64,000 nucleotides of DNA from Bradyrhizobium cosmicum (GTDB lineage: Bacteria; Pseudomonadota; Alphaproteobacteria; Rhizobiales; Xanthobacteraceae). The notes beneath the pieces were generated by a model that made no database searches, was not told the DNA's origin, and saw only the letters and a program-made list of their open reading frames with translations. Location of the stretch: assembly GCF_007290395.2 (NCBI RefSeq), contig NZ_CP041656.2, positions 6,076,001 to 6,140,000 of the forward strand, in the 5' to 3' direction. Position 1 is the first letter of the stretch. The number at the start of each line of letters is the position of its first letter. Shown here piece after piece: positions 26,840 to 35,896 of this stretch. Position numbers and translations under genes: made by a program.

Positions 26840-27068
26840 TTCGCTCGTGCCGTCAAAGCAATAGGAGGCATCGCCGCCCTGCCCCGCGCGGCGATGCGCC
26901 GTTTTGGCTAATTCTTTCTGGCAAATTGGCGCGGTTGCCGATCCGGGAACGGCATTCATTAACGATGGCCCATTCGGAACGGGCCTGCCTCACGCGGCCG
27001 TGGCTTGCGAAAAGCCGGCGAATATGGCCTCTGGCTGTCGTTGAATCGATTTTTTGCTGGGGGAAACA

Positions 27069-27647
27069 ATGATCCGGTTCTTTGCCGCGCCGATTGCCGC
27101 CATCGCATTGCTGTCGGCCATTACGGGCGGCGCGCGCGCCGAAGAGTTCGACTCGCGCGACATCATGGGCGGCGGCCCGAACTTCTTCCGCTCCGGCGCA
27201 AACCCGGTCCCCCGCACCACCGTCAACTACAACGGCGCCTATGCGCCCGGAACGATCGTGGTGAACACCAGCGAGCGCCGCCTCTATCTGGTGCTGCAGA
27301 ACGGCCAGGCGCTGCGCTACGGCATCGGCGTCGGCCGCGACGGCTTCCGCTGGGGCGGGGTGCACAAGATCACCGCCAAGAAGGAGTGGCCGGACTGGAC
27401 GCCGCCATCGCAGATGCTGGCCCGCCGGCCGGACCTGCCGCGCCACATGAAGGGCGGCGTCGATAACCCGCTCGGCGCGCGCGCCATGTATCTGGGATCG
27501 ACGCTCTACCGCATCCACGGCTCCAACGAGCCGGAGACGATCGGCCAGGCAGTCTCCTCGGGCTGCTTCCGCATGACCAATGACGACGTCAGCGACCTCT
27601 ACGGCCGCGTCGGGGTCGGCACCACCGTGGTCGTGCTGAACAACTAG
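27069..27647 (+). CDS. Periplasmic L,D-transpeptidase
   Basis: 192 residues with a cleavable signal peptide (cleavage near GARAEEF) and a compact YkuD domain: GTIVVNTSERRLYLVLQNGQALRYGIGVG, then HGSNEPETIGQAVSSGCFRMTNDD, with the catalytic cysteine in SSGCFR. The start is the ATG at 27069, with GGGGGAA before it. It is the soluble short counterpart of the anchored enzyme at 23650-24540 and lacks the Pro-rich linker. Confidence 0.92.
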   Translation: MIRFFAAPIAAIALLSAITGGARAEEFDSRDIMGGGPNFFRSGANPVPRTTVNYNGAYAPGTIVVNTSERRLYLVLQNGQALRYGIGVGRDGFRWGGVHKITAKKEWPDWTPPSQMLARRPDLPRHMKGGVDNPLGARAMYLGSTLYRIHGSNEPETIGQAVSSGCFRMTNDDVSDLYGRVGVGTTVVVLNN

Positions 27648-27666
27648 AGCCACGCAGGCGCTGTAC

Positions 27667-27693
27667 TCCCTCTCCCGCTTGTGGGAGAGGTTA
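27667..27693. repeat. Short palindrome after the L,D-transpeptidase
   Basis: CCTCTCCCGC and the partly matching GTGGGAGAGG form a hairpin. The sequence is related to the ends of the repeats at 40407-40579 and 57530-57668. It may serve as a terminator for the transpeptidase gene. Confidence 0.5.
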
Positions 27694-27759
27694 GGAACCC
27701 GTGGGGCGTGGATTTGCGGACTTGTGCGCAGGGCGCGAATGCGGCAGCGTCGCAACACG

Positions 27760-28575
27760 ATGAGCGCATTGAACTCGCCCTCGACTTCCCTGCGCACCGC
27801 CCTGCTGGCGCTCGCAACGTTCGCATCTGTGCCTGACACCGTATCCATGGCTGTCGCGGGGGAAGTGCCCGCGATCGCCGCGCGCCAGCGGTCCGAGAAG
27901 AAGAACTTCACCGACGGCGAGATCGTCGAAGGCTTCCTGAAGACCGCGTTCGGCGCCGAATACCACCTCGCCGGCCGCGTCGACCGCATCCGCAAATTCG
28001 ACGCGCCGGTGCGCGTGTTCGCCGAGAGCGACCGCGCCGACCGCAAGGCGCAGCTGGCCAAGGTCGTAGCCGACATCGGCAAGCGCGTGCAGCATCTCGA
28101 CATTGCCATGATCGAGACCAACGAGGCCGCGAACGTGCGGGTAAAGCTGGTGCGCGACCGCGACCTGTTCCGCACCATCTCGAGCTTCTACGGCGCCGAG
28201 AAGGCGCGCGAGATCCGCACCTCGCTCGATCCGCAATGCCTGTCCGGCTTCCGCAAGAACGACAATTTCGAGATCGAGCATTCCGACGTCATCCTCACCG
28301 TCGACAACGGCGACTTCACCTTCCTCGACTGCGCCTATGAGGAGCTGCTGCAATCGCTCGGACCCATCAACGACACCGCGAGCGTGCCGTGGACGATGTT
28401 CAACGACAACGTCTCGATGGGCTATTTCGACGTCTACGACCAGTACATCCTCAACCTGCTCTACGACCCCCGCATCAAGCCCGGCATGACGGTCGCCGAG
28501 GTCAAGGCGGTGCTGCCCCAGGTGCTCACCGATGTGCGCAGCTGGGTGAAGCGGGTGAATGATTTGAGAGAGTGA
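27760..28575 (+). CDS. DUF2927 exported protein
   Basis: 271 residues from ATG 27760; an in-frame ATG at 27739 is possible. A weak signal sequence (MSALNSPSTSLRTALLALATFASVP) precedes the DUF2927 domain, seen in KNFTDGEIVEGFLKTAFGAEYHL, DAPVRVFAES, NEAANVRVKLVRDRDL, CLSGFRKND and DCAYEELLQSLGPIND. DUF2927 proteins are common in rhizobia, probably metallopeptidase-like in fold, with no proven activity. It lies downstream of the transpeptidase on the same strand. Confidence 0.78.
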   Translation: MSALNSPSTSLRTALLALATFASVPDTVSMAVAGEVPAIAARQRSEKKNFTDGEIVEGFLKTAFGAEYHLAGRVDRIRKFDAPVRVFAESDRADRKAQLAKVVADIGKRVQHLDIAMIETNEAANVRVKLVRDRDLFRTISSFYGAEKAREIRTSLDPQCLSGFRKNDNFEIEHSDVILTVDNGDFTFLDCAYEELLQSLGPINDTASVPWTMFNDNVSMGYFDVYDQYILNLLYDPRIKPGMTVAEVKAVLPQVLTDVRSWVKRVNDLRE

Positions 28576-28828
28576 GCGGCCTCTCGCCCGCCGGTTGCCC
28601 ATCTGCCGGGAGTGTGTATCCTCCGCAAAGGCTTGCGTCGTGACCGACGCAGGACGTCGCGGCAGAAGAATGCGACTGTTGCGAGAGACCAGCAGACATG
28701 ACTTTGTTCGGCGGGCTACCTGGTTTTTAGTCCCGGCCGCGAACCGTTGCAGAACGACGATTTAAGGCATCGCCAAGGATCGATGCCGCCACGACACGAC
28801 ATTTCCAGAATGATCAGGCAATTTACGC

Positions 28829-31081
28829 ATGCACGACGATTCCGTCCGAGTCGGGTGGATATCCCCCAGCACCGAGGCCGATGAGCTTGCTCTCTCATCG
28901 GGGCTGACGGAGGGCCAGCGGCGAATATTTCCTTGGACGCCGTCCCGCTTTGCATTCGGGAATGATCGCGAGGCGCTTCAGGCCATCGACGCCGTCGCGT
29001 CGTCGCATGACGGCTTCGTCGTGTCGGGACTATCGCTCACGGAAGTCGAATCCCTCTTCAATCTCCGCGCGCTGCAGCTGCTCGGTCGCCAGGCGCGGTA
29101 TGACGTGCCCTCGATCATCATCCTCGAACAGGGATCGTCACCGGCGTTCTTTCACCGCCTCGGTGACCGAATGCGCAGCGGCTGGCCGTTCCGGTCGGCG
29201 CTCTTCGTCGGAGATCCAGACTGTGTCGAACGACTGCGCAACGAGGGCCTGGTCGCCCTCGAGCGCGCGGAAGCGAACCGGTACGGCCTTGCTGCGCTGC
29301 TCGAACGTGGGGATGGTGCATTCGAGAGCATGCTGGCGGATCAAGTGCTCGCTGTTCAGTTCCAGCCGGCCTGGTTCTATGGGGGCAGCCATACGGTTTT
29401 CTCCAACCAGGTCGAGGCGATGCTCGACCGCGGATGGTTCGTCCTGCGCGTCATCGTCGAACCGGAAGGCTGCCCCGGCCCGACGATGCGGCGGCGCATT
29501 GCGAAGTTCGTCGCGGAGACAAACGTGGATGCGACAACGCACATCGACACGCTGGCATGCGCCACCGGCTTGCCCGCAATCGTCGACGATCGCGAGGCGG
29601 ACGAATATTTACGCCATGCGATCCGTGGCCGGATCAATCTCGTTATTCCCGACGATCTGATGTCGGATCTCGTCGCGCGCGCCGACATTGCCGTCATCAA
29701 CTATGTCTATCACATGGGCTTCGCACTCACGGCGTGTCCCGCCGCGAAATATGTCCTGGAAACCCACGACGACATCACCTGCATGCGGTTGACACAGTGG
29801 CGCGTGCTGCCCGAAGCGCCCGCATTCTCCGCCCCCGGAACCTTGAAGAGGCATCTCAGGCTGGAGCGGCTCGCCTGGCACACCGTCGACGTCTGCATCG
29901 CGCTGTCGCTCTCGGACCTCAGGAAAATCCGGCGGCACGCGTCCCGATTCGTCTTCGTTCTGCCGAGACCGTACGCGCGCCCGGCCCTCAAGGCCGGACC
30001 CGATGCCCCCTGGGACATCCTGATCGTGATGAACCCTCACCATTTCAACGTCCCGGCGCTCGATCGCTTCCTCAACGACGTCATCGCATGCGATCCCCAA
30101 CTGGCAAAACTCAGGATCGCCATCGTGGGCCGCGTCAACGAGGTCCTCGAAGCGCATTGGAAGAACAGGCTGCCCGCGACGCGATGGTTCGGCTTTGTCC
30201 CGGACATCGATTCCTTGCGCGATTCATCCCGCATCTCGGTGTGCCCCGACGAGCACGGCACGGGCATCGCGATCAAGACGCTGACGGCGATGGCGGCCGG
30301 CCACCCCATCGTCGCCACGCCCACCGCGCTGCGCGGGTTGCCCGACGAAATTCTCGAGCTGATTCCGCCAGCGATTGGCGCTGCCCGAATGCAGGATCAG
30401 ATTCGGACGCTGTTGAGCGACGAGAGCCTGCTGGAACAGCGAAGCAACGCCGTTGCCGTCGCGGCCGGTCTGCTCTGGCCTGCGACGGGTCACGGGCGGG
30501 CACTGAGCATGGCGATGGAAGCCGGACCCGACACGTCGCGACGTCGCGCGGACTTCCTGGCCTCGCTCGGACAGGAATCGCCCCCTCCTCCAATCGACCT
30601 GAATGAGAGGCGCATTCGCTTCGGCGCCGGCGGCAACGACCGCCCTTTTCTCGGCCTCAACTGGCTCAACGACGAACCGGGGGGGCGATGGAGCGACGGA
30701 TCGTCGGCGACCGTCAGGCTTCCAGGCGCCTGGATGACGCAGGCCTGCCGGCTCAAGATCACGTTCATGGAGTCGTTCCAATGCACGAAGATCACGCTCA
30801 GACATCGCGGCGTCTCTCTTAAGGGAAGGGTAAGGTCGCCCGGCGCGATGACATTCAATCTCGACCTCAAGGATCGCGCCCACGACGATTTCGTGGAGCT
30901 GGAGATGTCGTGTCCGGCCGCCTTCTGCCCCAGCGAGAACGGCATCGGCAACGACGAGCGAGTGCTCGGCATGCACATCCGCACGATCGAGGTCGTCCCT
31001 CTGCCCTGGCACGCCGCGCTCGTCGCAAGAGCGCGCAAGATGTTCGGCGACAAAGCGCTGTTTCAGCCAACCAACGCCTGA
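28829..31081 (+). CDS. Large GT4-type glycosyltransferase with extra N- and C-terminal domains
   Basis: 750 residues. The central part is a GT-B glycosyltransferase: VINYVYHMGFALTACPAAKYVLETHDD, RIAIVGRVNEVL, and the donor-binding stretch DEHGTGIAIKTLTAMAAGHPIVATPTALRGLP (about 475-505). About 150 N-terminal residues (MHDDSVRVGWISPSTEADE...) and 180 C-terminal residues (LNWLNDEPGGRWSDGSSATVRLPG..., a beta-rich stretch) lie outside the catalytic fold. The gene stands alone, with 247 bp of non-coding DNA before it. Acceptor and donor are unknown; a polysaccharide role is likely. Confidence 0.75.
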   Translation: MHDDSVRVGWISPSTEADELALSSGLTEGQRRIFPWTPSRFAFGNDREALQAIDAVASSHDGFVVSGLSLTEVESLFNLRALQLLGRQARYDVPSIIILEQGSSPAFFHRLGDRMRSGWPFRSALFVGDPDCVERLRNEGLVALERAEANRYGLAALLERGDGAFESMLADQVLAVQFQPAWFYGGSHTVFSNQVEAMLDRGWFVLRVIVEPEGCPGPTMRRRIAKFVAETNVDATTHIDTLACATGLPAIVDDREADEYLRHAIRGRINLVIPDDLMSDLVARADIAVINYVYHMGFALTACPAAKYVLETHDDITCMRLTQWRVLPEAPAFSAPGTLKRHLRLERLAWHTVDVCIALSLSDLRKIRRHASRFVFVLPRPYARPALKAGPDAPWDILIVMNPHHFNVPALDRFLNDVIACDPQLAKLRIAIVGRVNEVLEAHWKNRLPATRWFGFVPDIDSLRDSSRISVCPDEHGTGIAIKTLTAMAAGHPIVATPTALRGLPDEILELIPPAIGAARMQDQIRTLLSDESLLEQRSNAVAVAAGLLWPATGHGRALSMAMEAGPDTSRRRADFLASLGQESPPPPIDLNERRIRFGAGGNDRPFLGLNWLNDEPGGRWSDGSSATVRLPGAWMTQACRLKITFMESFQCTKITLRHRGVSLKGRVRSPGAMTFNLDLKDRAHDDFVELEMSCPAAFCPSENGIGNDERVLGMHIRTIEVVPLPWHAALVARARKMFGDKALFQPTNA

Positions 31082-31107
31082 GCGCCAACTGCCTCCAGGA
31101 TCGTCTC

Positions 31108-32235
31108 TTACTGCACGAGATCGGCCACGGTGGTCGCAGCCTTCAGGCCGGTGCCGGTGAGGACCGCGACCGTGGTCTCGCTCGCCTTGATGGCGCCGAT
31201 GGCGGAGAGCTTTTCCAGCGCGGCCGCCGCGCTGGCGCTGGTCGGCTCGGCGAACAGGCCCTGGCGCGCAAGACGACGCAAGGCGGCGACGATCTCGTCC
31301 TCGGTGAGCGCAACGGTACCGCCGCCGCTCTCGCGCAGAGCGGCGATGATCTCGCGCAGGCGCAGCGGAGCCTTGATGGCGGTGCCTTCGGCGATGGTCT
31401 TGTTCACCTCGCGCACGACAGGCGTGTCGACGCCGGCCTTGAAGCTCGCATCGATCGGCGAGCAGTTCAGCGGCTGCGCCGCGAACAGGCGCGGCAGCTT
31501 TGCGATCTGGCCTGATTTCAACAACTCGCGGAAGCCGAAGGCGCACCCTAAAAGGCTGCTGCCGGCGCCGACGGGCACGATGACATTGTCGGGCGCGTGA
31601 AAACCGAGGTCTTCCCAGATTTCATAGGCGAGCGACTTGGTGCCTTCGAGAAAAAGAGGCTGCCAGTTGTGGCTGGCATAGAAGGTCTGGCTCGACTGGC
31701 GGATCGCCTCGGCTTCCGACTCCTCGCGCGGGCCTTCGACGAGCTGCACCTCGGCGCCGTAAGCGCGCACCTGCGCGATCTTGGCCGGCGACGTCGAGGC
31801 CGGCGCCAGGATCTTCACGCGGAGGCCGCCGGCGGCGCCTAACCCGGCCATCGACGAGCCGCCGTTGCCGGAGGAGTCCTCCAGAATGGCGTCGACGCCG
31901 ATCTGGCGCAGGAAGGACAGCATCACCGCCGAGCCGCGATCCTTGAAGGAGCCGGTCGGGTTGAACCATTCGAGCTTGAAGAACGGACGCAGGTCGCCCC
32001 AGTCCTGCTGGACCAGCGGCGTGCAGCCTTCGCCGAGCGTGATCGGCTTTGCGATCTCGACCGGCAGCGCTGCGCGGTAGCGCCAGAGCGAGCGCGAGCG
32101 GGGCTCGATGTCCTCGCGCGAAATGCCTGTTCCCGGCATCACCAGCAGCGGCGTGCGCTGGTCCGAGCACCAGCGCGGCTGGTCGAGCGGATAGAGCTGT
32201 CCGTTGCGGGGATCGATGTAGCTGGCGGCGGGCAT
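31108..32235 (-). CDS. thrC: Threonine synthase (PLP-dependent)
   Basis: 375 residues of PLP fold type II. K98 in FNPTGSFKDRG is the Schiff-base lysine; the phosphate-binding loop is VPVGAGSSLLG; EDSSGNGGSSMAG is the substrate loop. Threonine synthase converts O-phosphohomoserine to threonine. This short form resembles the alphaproteobacterial enzymes annotated as threonine synthase, but related PLP lyases differ little in sequence, so the reaction is probable and not proved. Divergent from the VOC gene over 101 bp. Confidence 0.8.
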   Translation of the reverse strand: MPAASYIDPRNGQLYPLDQPRWCSDQRTPLLVMPGTGISREDIEPRSRSLWRYRAALPVEIAKPITLGEGCTPLVQQDWGDLRPFFKLEWFNPTGSFKDRGSAVMLSFLRQIGVDAILEDSSGNGGSSMAGLGAAGGLRVKILAPASTSPAKIAQVRAYGAEVQLVEGPREESEAEAIRQSSQTFYASHNWQPLFLEGTKSLAYEIWEDLGFHAPDNVIVPVGAGSSLLGCAFGFRELLKSGQIAKLPRLFAAQPLNCSPIDASFKAGVDTPVVREVNKTIAEGTAIKAPLRLREIIAALRESGGGTVALTEDEIVAALRRLARQGLFAEPTSASAAAALEKLSAIGAIKASETTVAVLTGTGLKAATTVADLVQ

Positions 32236-32336
32236 GGGGGTCTCCGGGGCAGAGCCGATCCCGTCGATATGTCCGAATATGCACGTTTTATCCAGTCACC
32301 TGTTTGGAGGGTGTGGACGCGGGCAATTTGTGTAAG

Positions 32337-32981
32337 ATGGCGGCCGTGCTTCATCTCGACCACATCACCGTCGCCGCGAACGACCTTGCCGAGGGCGTTG
32401 CCTATGTCGAGAAAGCGCTCGGCATTGCGCCGCCGGCCGGCGGTGCGCATCCGCTGATGGGGACGCACAATCATCTGCTGCGGCTGAGCGAGACGAGCTT
32501 CCTCGAAGTCATCGCGCCGGACCCACAGGCCTCCGCGCCGACTCGGCCACGCTGGTTCGCATTGGACGATCCGCAGACGCACGCGGCGCTCGCATCCTCG
32601 CCGAAGCTGATGACCTGGGTCGTGAGCACGTCCGACATCACATCGGCACTTGTAAAAATCCCGCAGGCCGCCCGGCCGGCGATCACGGTGACGCGCGGCA
32701 ACCTCGAATGGCTGATCTCCGTTCCGCCCGACGGCTCGATGCCGTTCGGTGGCGCGTTTCCAACCCTGATCGAATGGCCGGAAGGCCCGCATCCAGCTTC
32801 GCGCATGCCTGACCTCGGCTGCGCGCTGGTGGCGTTCGAGATCCGGCACCCCGCCGCGGACACGATCCGGACGGCGCTTTCGGGCGTTCTGGACGACCCC
32901 CGCATCCGCTTCCGCCCCGACCCGAAACCATCGTTTCACGCGGTGATCCGGACGCCCTGGGGTGAGCGGGAGTTGGTTTAG
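32337..32981 (+). CDS. VOC/glyoxalase-like domain protein
   Basis: 214 residues. The opening LHLDHITVAANDLAEGVAYVEKALGI is the first beta-alpha-beta motif of vicinal-oxygen-chelate proteins, with the metal-ligand-type histidine in LDHI. The following GTHNHLLRLSETSFLEVIAPDP supplies the usual second half-site, and a second weaker half follows. This matches the Glyoxalase_3 group of unknown substrate. Start ATG at 32337; longer frames extend into thrC and are rejected. Confidence 0.82.
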   Translation: MAAVLHLDHITVAANDLAEGVAYVEKALGIAPPAGGAHPLMGTHNHLLRLSETSFLEVIAPDPQASAPTRPRWFALDDPQTHAALASSPKLMTWVVSTSDITSALVKIPQAARPAITVTRGNLEWLISVPPDGSMPFGGAFPTLIEWPEGPHPASRMPDLGCALVAFEIRHPAADTIRTALSGVLDDPRIRFRPDPKPSFHAVIRTPWGERELV

Positions 32982-33184
32982 CCACAGGCCGCCCCCTTAA
33001 AAAACACAAACAAATTCATATATGTAGTGAGCCATTCCTGGGGGCCACGGCCGGTGCCGGCGCGCCATTCGGGGTCGGCATGGCGATGCTCACATGAACG
33101 GCATCGGCCATGAGACGGCGCTGTCATGCGACACCATTAACTTGTCTGTCGCGGCTCGCCGCTACAATATGTTGGATTGATCTT

Positions 33185-33245
33185 GCGCCGCCGGTAGCGG
33201 CGCGACCGAGCCAGGCCCGTCCGAGCGGCGGGCCGTTGGCTTTTT
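33185..33245 (+). promoter_or_regulatory. Two-hairpin leader ahead of the URC operon
   Basis: Hairpin 1: GCGCCGC (33185-33191) with GCGGCGC (33197-33203). Hairpin 2: AGCCA plus GGCCCG (33209-33219) with CGGGCC plus TGGCT (33229-33241), with a 2-base bulge, followed by TTTTT (33241-33245). The ribosome site GGGAG (33246-33250) follows at once. The second hairpin has terminator form only 12 bp before the start codon, which suggests transcription attenuation. A terminator for the gene 230 bp upstream is the alternative. Confidence 0.5.
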
Positions 33246-33257
33246 GGGAGTTTGGTC

Positions 33258-34514
33258 ATGAGCCGCGCGAACCGTACCGACCACATCCGCCTGACCTCCC
33301 ATCCAGAGCCGGGCCGGAAGGCCGCCTTCCCGATCCATTGGGGTGCCGCAGATGCGCGTGCCCGCGGGCCAATCATCGGCACGGTGTCGCGCGCCGGGGA
33401 TCGCAACGTGATCGGCAGCCATGGCGGCTCCTATGCGATGTACCGCGCGCTCGCCGTTTCCGCCGGCGCGCTCGATCCGATCCGGCGCCCTGACCTCACC
33501 AACACGTTTCCGGCAGCGACCATCGGGCCATTCGAGCAATGGCGCGATCCCGCAAAGATCGTCGCGCTCGATCCCTGGGGGCATCTGGTCGCGGAGAATT
33601 TCGGCAAGGACATCGCCGAGGGAATCGATATCCGTCCGAGCATCGCGGTGACCCGCGCGCGGCTGGACCTGCCGGAGATCCGCGAGGCGCTGGCGGCAAA
33701 GCGGCTGCGCGCCGACGGTGAGGTCGTGCATGCCAATGGCAGCGTCTCCGTGGTGAAGATCGCGATCGATCCGGTCTGGTATCTGCCCGGCCTTGCCGAG
33801 CGCTTCGGCATCGGCGAGACCGAGCTGCGCCGCACGCTGTTCGAGCAGACCGCCGGCATGTTCCCCGAGCTCGTGACCCGGCCGGACATGAAGGTGTTCC
33901 TGCCGCCGATCGGCGGCACCACGGTCTACATGTTCGGCGACGTGACCAAGCTGCCCGATCATCGCACCAAGATCACCTGCCGCGTGCATGACGAGTGCAA
34001 TGGCTCCGACGTGTTCGGCTCCGACATCTGCACCTGCCGGCCCTACCTGATCCACGGCATCGAGGAATCCGCGCGCGGCGCGCAGGAGGGCGGGCTCGGG
34101 CTCGTCATCTACAACCGCAAGGAAGGCCGCGCGCTCGGCGAGGTCACCAAATTCCTGGTCTACAATGCGCGCAAGCGGCAGGAGGACGGCGATGCGGCCG
34201 CCGCCTATTTCGAACGCACCGAATGCGTCGCCGGCGTCCAGGATGCGCGCTTCCAGCAATTGATGCCGGATACGATCCACTGGCTCGGCCTGAAGCGCAT
34301 CGACCGGTTCCTCTCGATGAGCGACATGAAGCACGACGCGTTGACATCGCAGGGCATCGATATCGTCGAGCGCGTGCCGATCCCGCTCGAGCTCATTCCG
34401 GCCGACGCCCATGTCGAGATCGCCGCGAAGAAGGCTGCCGGCTACTACTCGACCGACATCGCGCCCGAGACGGACGTCAACGGCGTGGTCGGGCGATCGC
34501 TGGAAAAATATTGA
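33258..34514 (+). CDS. GTP cyclohydrolase II-like protein of the URC uracil-degradation pathway
   Basis: 418 residues, about twice the size of RibA. The C-terminal half keeps the GTP cyclohydrolase II zinc pattern C-x10-C-x-C (C247, C258, C260 in ECNGSDVFGSDICTC) and the RKEGRALGEVTK arginine/lysine loop. The first 180 residues are an added domain. In the yeast URC pathway URC1 is a GCHII-like protein needed to degrade uracil through a riboside intermediate. The next two genes (DUF1688, Upp) complete that cluster. ATG 33258 is chosen over an in-frame TTG at 33252. Confidence 0.88.
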   Translation: MSRANRTDHIRLTSHPEPGRKAAFPIHWGAADARARGPIIGTVSRAGDRNVIGSHGGSYAMYRALAVSAGALDPIRRPDLTNTFPAATIGPFEQWRDPAKIVALDPWGHLVAENFGKDIAEGIDIRPSIAVTRARLDLPEIREALAAKRLRADGEVVHANGSVSVVKIAIDPVWYLPGLAERFGIGETELRRTLFEQTAGMFPELVTRPDMKVFLPPIGGTTVYMFGDVTKLPDHRTKITCRVHDECNGSDVFGSDICTCRPYLIHGIEESARGAQEGGLGLVIYNRKEGRALGEVTKFLVYNARKRQEDGDAAAAYFERTECVAGVQDARFQQLMPDTIHWLGLKRIDRFLSMSDMKHDALTSQGIDIVERVPIPLELIPADAHVEIAAKKAAGYYSTDIAPETDVNGVVGRSLEKY

Positions 34515-34521
34515 TCAAGCG

Positions 34522-35760
34522 ATGACCGACGCTCTGGAACTGCAGGCCCGCTCGCTGCTCAGTGCAGAAGCGGTTCGCGCGCGGGCCGGCGACATGCTCG
34601 AGATCGGCCTGAACGGCGGTCTCACGCATTTCACCGTCGATCTCGATCACATGGACGCCGTCGCGGAAGCCGTGCTCGCGGTGACGCGAAAGGCCTATCC
34701 GACGCTGGAGATTCCCTTCCATGCGCGGTGGCGGCATTTCGTGCTCGGCGGCATCGACCGCTGGGCGCGGCTGGCGGATGCCGCATCGTGGCCTGACCGC
34801 GCCACACGTGCGCGCGCGGAATTCGACCTCGCCATCGTCAGCGTTCTGCTCGATGCCGGCGCGGGTGCTGTGTGGCGCTACCGCGACGCGGTGACGGGAG
34901 AAGGCATCGGCCGGTCCGAGGGGCTCGCGATCGCGAGCCTCGATATGTTCGCAAGCGGCCTGTTTTCCGGCGATCCGCGCGCCCCCTTCAGGGTCGATGC
35001 GGATGTGCTCGCAACGCTGCCGCTCGCCGCACTGACATCCGCGTTTCAGGTGACGGACGCCAATCCCCTGCTCGGCCTCGAAGGCCGTACGGATCTCCTG
35101 CAGCGTCTCGGCCGGCTCGTCGCGGAGCGCGCGGATGTTTTCGGCCTGCACGACAGCCCACGGCCGGGCGGCCTGTTCGACTACATCGCAGCGCAAGCCA
35201 AGGACGGCGCCATCGCCGCGCCCGCAATCCTCTCCGCGGTATTGAACCAGCTTGGGCCGATCTGGCCGTCGCGACTCGAACTCGCCGGGATTCCGCTCGG
35301 CGATTGCTGGCGCCATCCCGCGCTTCAGACGGATGATGCGACCACCGGCCTGGTGCCGCTGCACAAGCTGTCGCAATGGCTGAGCTATTCGCTGATCGAG
35401 CCGCTCCAGCGTGCCGGCTTCGACGTCACCGATATCGACGGCCTGACTGGGCTTGCCGAATATCGCAACGGCGGCCTGTTCGTCGATCATGCGGTGCTGC
35501 GCCTGCGCGATCCCGCCGACGCCGGGCGCGCGCATGCGGTGGACTCGCTGCTCGTCGTCGAGTGGCGCGCACTGACTGTGGCGCTGCTCGACCGGCTGGC
35601 TGAAATCGTTCGCGCAAAACTCGACCGCACGCCGGCCTCGTTGCCGCTCGCCAGCATCCTGGAAGGCGGCACCTGGGCCGCAGGCCGCGCCATTGCCTTT
35701 GCGCGCCGCCCCGATGGTTCGCCGCCGCTCAAGGTGATCAGCGACGGCACGGTGTTTTAG
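34522..35760 (+). CDS. URC4-type DUF1688 protein
   Basis: 412 residues, start ATG at 34522, 7 bp after the URC1-like gene. Family sequence: ALELQARSLLSAEAVRARAGDML at the start, HARWRHFVLGGIDRW, LLDAGAGAVWRYRD, SEGLAIASLDMFASGLFS, and LDRTPASLPLASILEGGTWAAGR at the end, the DUF1688/Urc4 pattern. In yeast URC4 is essential for the same uracil-degradation pathway; its reaction is not settled. It is found almost only beside URC1-type genes. Confidence 0.9.
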   Translation: MTDALELQARSLLSAEAVRARAGDMLEIGLNGGLTHFTVDLDHMDAVAEAVLAVTRKAYPTLEIPFHARWRHFVLGGIDRWARLADAASWPDRATRARAEFDLAIVSVLLDAGAGAVWRYRDAVTGEGIGRSEGLAIASLDMFASGLFSGDPRAPFRVDADVLATLPLAALTSAFQVTDANPLLGLEGRTDLLQRLGRLVAERADVFGLHDSPRPGGLFDYIAAQAKDGAIAAPAILSAVLNQLGPIWPSRLELAGIPLGDCWRHPALQTDDATTGLVPLHKLSQWLSYSLIEPLQRAGFDVTDIDGLTGLAEYRNGGLFVDHAVLRLRDPADAGRAHAVDSLLVVEWRALTVALLDRLAEIVRAKLDRTPASLPLASILEGGTWAAGRAIAFARRPDGSPPLKVISDGTVF

Positions 35761-35788
35761 ATCATGAACAGAGATTTGCGACCACGCA

Positions 35789-35868
35789 CGTCATTGCGAG
35801 CGCAGCGAAGCAATCCAGAATCTTTCCGCGGTGGGACTCTGGATTGCTTCGCTGCGCTCGCAATGACG
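35789..35868. repeat. RPE-type palindromic element, copy 2, inside the URC operon
   Basis: 31 bp perfect inverted arms, 35789-35819 (starting CGTCATTGCGAGCGCAGC) and 35838-35868, separated by 18 bp. It fills most of the 136 bp between the DUF1688 gene and upp, so the third gene of the operon is separated from the first two by a strong cruciform. Confidence 0.9.
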
Positions 35869-35896
35869 ACTCGATGAATTTCAGGAGCATCCGATC

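Noticed and set aside
33185..33245. An FMN riboswitch before the GTP-cyclohydrolase-II-like gene
   Set aside because: The leader has only two simple hairpins and none of the multi-helix core of an RFN element. The gene belongs to uracil catabolism and not riboflavin synthesis.
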